The notes under the pieces: generated by a model
What the model was told of the DNA's origin: nothing
What the model saw: only the letters and a program-made list of their open reading frames with translations
Databases searched by the model: none
Source of the DNA: CAYUYM01 sp964449305
GTDB lineage: Bacteria > Bacteroidota > Ignavibacteria > SZUA-365 > CAYQST01
Direction: 5' to 3'
Length of the DNA: 7,198 bases
NCBI GenBank assembly: GCA_964449305.1
Contig: CAYUYM010000174.1
Location: 1 to 7,198 of the forward strand
Position numbers and translations under genes: made by a program
Part shown: positions 6,244 to 7,198 of the stretch, one piece after another
Position numbering within the stretch: position 1 is the first letter of the stretch
Layout: every line of letters starts with the position of its first letter

Positions 6244-7198
6244 CTACAGCGGAAGCAGATAGTGGAATCCCGCACCGAAGGCCGCAAAGGAGTCGCTCTT
6301 CCTCACCTCACGCATGCGGTCGATGTCGTCACTCAACAGGGTGTAGGAACCAAAGGCGCTGATGCGCATCCAGGCGTTGATGTCGAACACCACGCCGGCA
6401 TCGATGCCGAATCCCAGCGGATTGATGATGTCCCCGCTGATGTTCCTCCTGTTGTTGAAAAGTGTCTTGCCCAGATGCAGACCGAGGTACGGCGAGACTT
6501 CCAACCACGCCGGCCATTCGTAGCGGGCGTGGACCGACACCTGCCACAGATGGCTGGAAAACCCCTCCCTGTCCTTCGGCGATGCGGAGAGCGGCGTGTA
6601 GGCGAGGTTCACTCCGGCCACGACCCGGCGAAACACTCCACGGTTCATCCGGCCCTCCGCAAAAACCGTCACCCCCGGGTTGAACACGCCCGGCGCGTAA
6701 TCCCCGGTGTAGCGCGAGAACTGCCCGGCCGCACCGAGATACAGGGACACACTCTTCCGCACGATGTCGTCGTCATACTCCTCATCCATCTCCAGGCTGC
6801 CCAGGATGAGCACATCCTCGCCCGGGCCCGATGCGACGGCGACAAGGTTCACCTCCCCGGCATCCCCCTGTGGACGCGGCGCCAGATCCCAGGCGTGGAT
6901 ACCTGTCCATGCCCCGTCCTCCGGCGCGGCGGCCCGGATCACGGTGGTGCGCGCATCCTTCACCCTCGACTGCAACGAGACCGACAGCCCCCCGTCCACC
7001 ATGCCGGCCACGGCGATGGTTGTGCGACCCACCAGGGCCGGCATCACCGGCATGACGCGCCCGTTGTTGAGAAGCGTCTGCGCCGGCGTCGCCGTGCGAA
7101 ATCCTCCCGTCACAGGCAGCGTCACACATTCCCCGAACCACGTCCCCGCCTCCGGCCTTCCGGCACGCTGCAGCACGCAGACGGCCTCGTCCCCGGGC
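6244..7198 (-). CDS. Outer-membrane beta-barrel protein of unknown function (C-terminal part, cut by right edge)
   Basis: 317 residues and a TAG stop are visible. The frame stays open to the right edge, so the true start and any signal peptide lie outside; a GTG at 7176 is in frame but need not be the start. I do not recognise a named family. Seen: two cysteines near the visible N-end (one just before, one just after the GTG-encoded segment), a beta-rich region rich in Gly, Val and Ala, then a short acidic linker (DEEYDDD, about 6762-6786). The final 170 or so residues (about 6247-6756) hold eight amphipathic strand-like segments with alternating hydrophobic and polar residues, from SVSLYLGAAGQF to SFAAFGAGFHYLLPL. 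This fits an eight-stranded OmpA/OmpX-like or Bacteroidota-type outer-membrane barrel with a hydrophobic C-terminus. It precedes the two glycosyltransferase genes by 39 bp on the same strand, so it could be a partner or substrate, but nothing in the sequence proves that. Confidence 0.7.
   Translation of the reverse strand, partial: PGDEAVCVLQRAGRPEAGTWFGECVTLPVTGGFRTATPAQTLLNNGRVMPVMPALVGRTTIAVAGMVDGGLSVSLQSRVKDARTTVIRAAAPEDGAWTGIHAWDLAPRPQGDAGEVNLVAVASGPGEDVLILGSLEMDEEYDDDIVRKSVSLYLGAAGQFSRYTGDYAPGVFNPGVTVFAEGRMNRGVFRRVVAGVNLAYTPLSASPKDREGFSSHLWQVSVHARYEWPAWLEVSPYLGLHLGKTLFNNRRNISGDIINPLGFGIDAGVVFDINAWMRISAFGSYTLLSDDIDRMREVRKSDSFAAFGAGFHYLLPL

Overview
All four genes in this window lie on the minus strand, in one tightly packed, operon-like row with gaps of about 39, 56 and 86 bp. 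Reading in the direction of transcription (right to left) they are: the 3' part of an outer-membrane beta-barrel protein gene (cut by the right edge), two adjacent full-length TMEM260-like (formerly DUF2723, PF11028) membrane glycosyltransferase genes, and the 5' part of a UDP-glucuronate decarboxylase (UXS-type, extended SDR) gene (cut by the left edge). There is no gene-free stretch longer than about 90 bp. I see no RNA gene, mobile element, CRISPR array or clear terminator.

The organism is most likely a GC-rich member of the Bacteroidota/Chlorobiota/Ignavibacteriota (FCB) group. Large (about 950-residue) TMEM260-like proteins with WDSGEF, HPPG, WNFxGR-type and GDNDxxPLxY motifs are typical of that group. 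The G+C content looks to be about 60% by eye, which is high for Bacteroidota proper and fits lineages such as Ignavibacteria/Kapabacteria, Rhodothermia or Gemmatimonadota. I cannot place it more precisely from this sequence.

Layout: 1-395, UXS-like gene (partial). 396-481, a short leader with a weak Shine-Dalgarno site. 482-3343, TMEM260-like protein B, the copy closer to the family pattern. 3344-3399, a short gap. 3400-6204, TMEM260-like protein A, a paralogue with several substitutions at family hallmark positions. 6205-6243, a short gap with an SD-like GGGAG. 6244-7198, the C-terminal part of an outer-membrane protein whose last 170 or so residues look like an eight-stranded beta-barrel.

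How they may work together: the human homologue TMEM260 is a protein O-mannosyltransferase with a GT-C-type fold. The two bacterial proteins are therefore plausible periplasm-facing glycosyltransferases using a lipid-linked sugar. The UXS-type enzyme would supply a nucleotide sugar (UDP-xylose), and the outer-membrane protein may be an acceptor or just a neighbour. This reading is inference from gene order and family membership. The most interesting point is the tandem, asymmetrically diverged pair of TMEM260-like genes beside a nucleotide-sugar gene.
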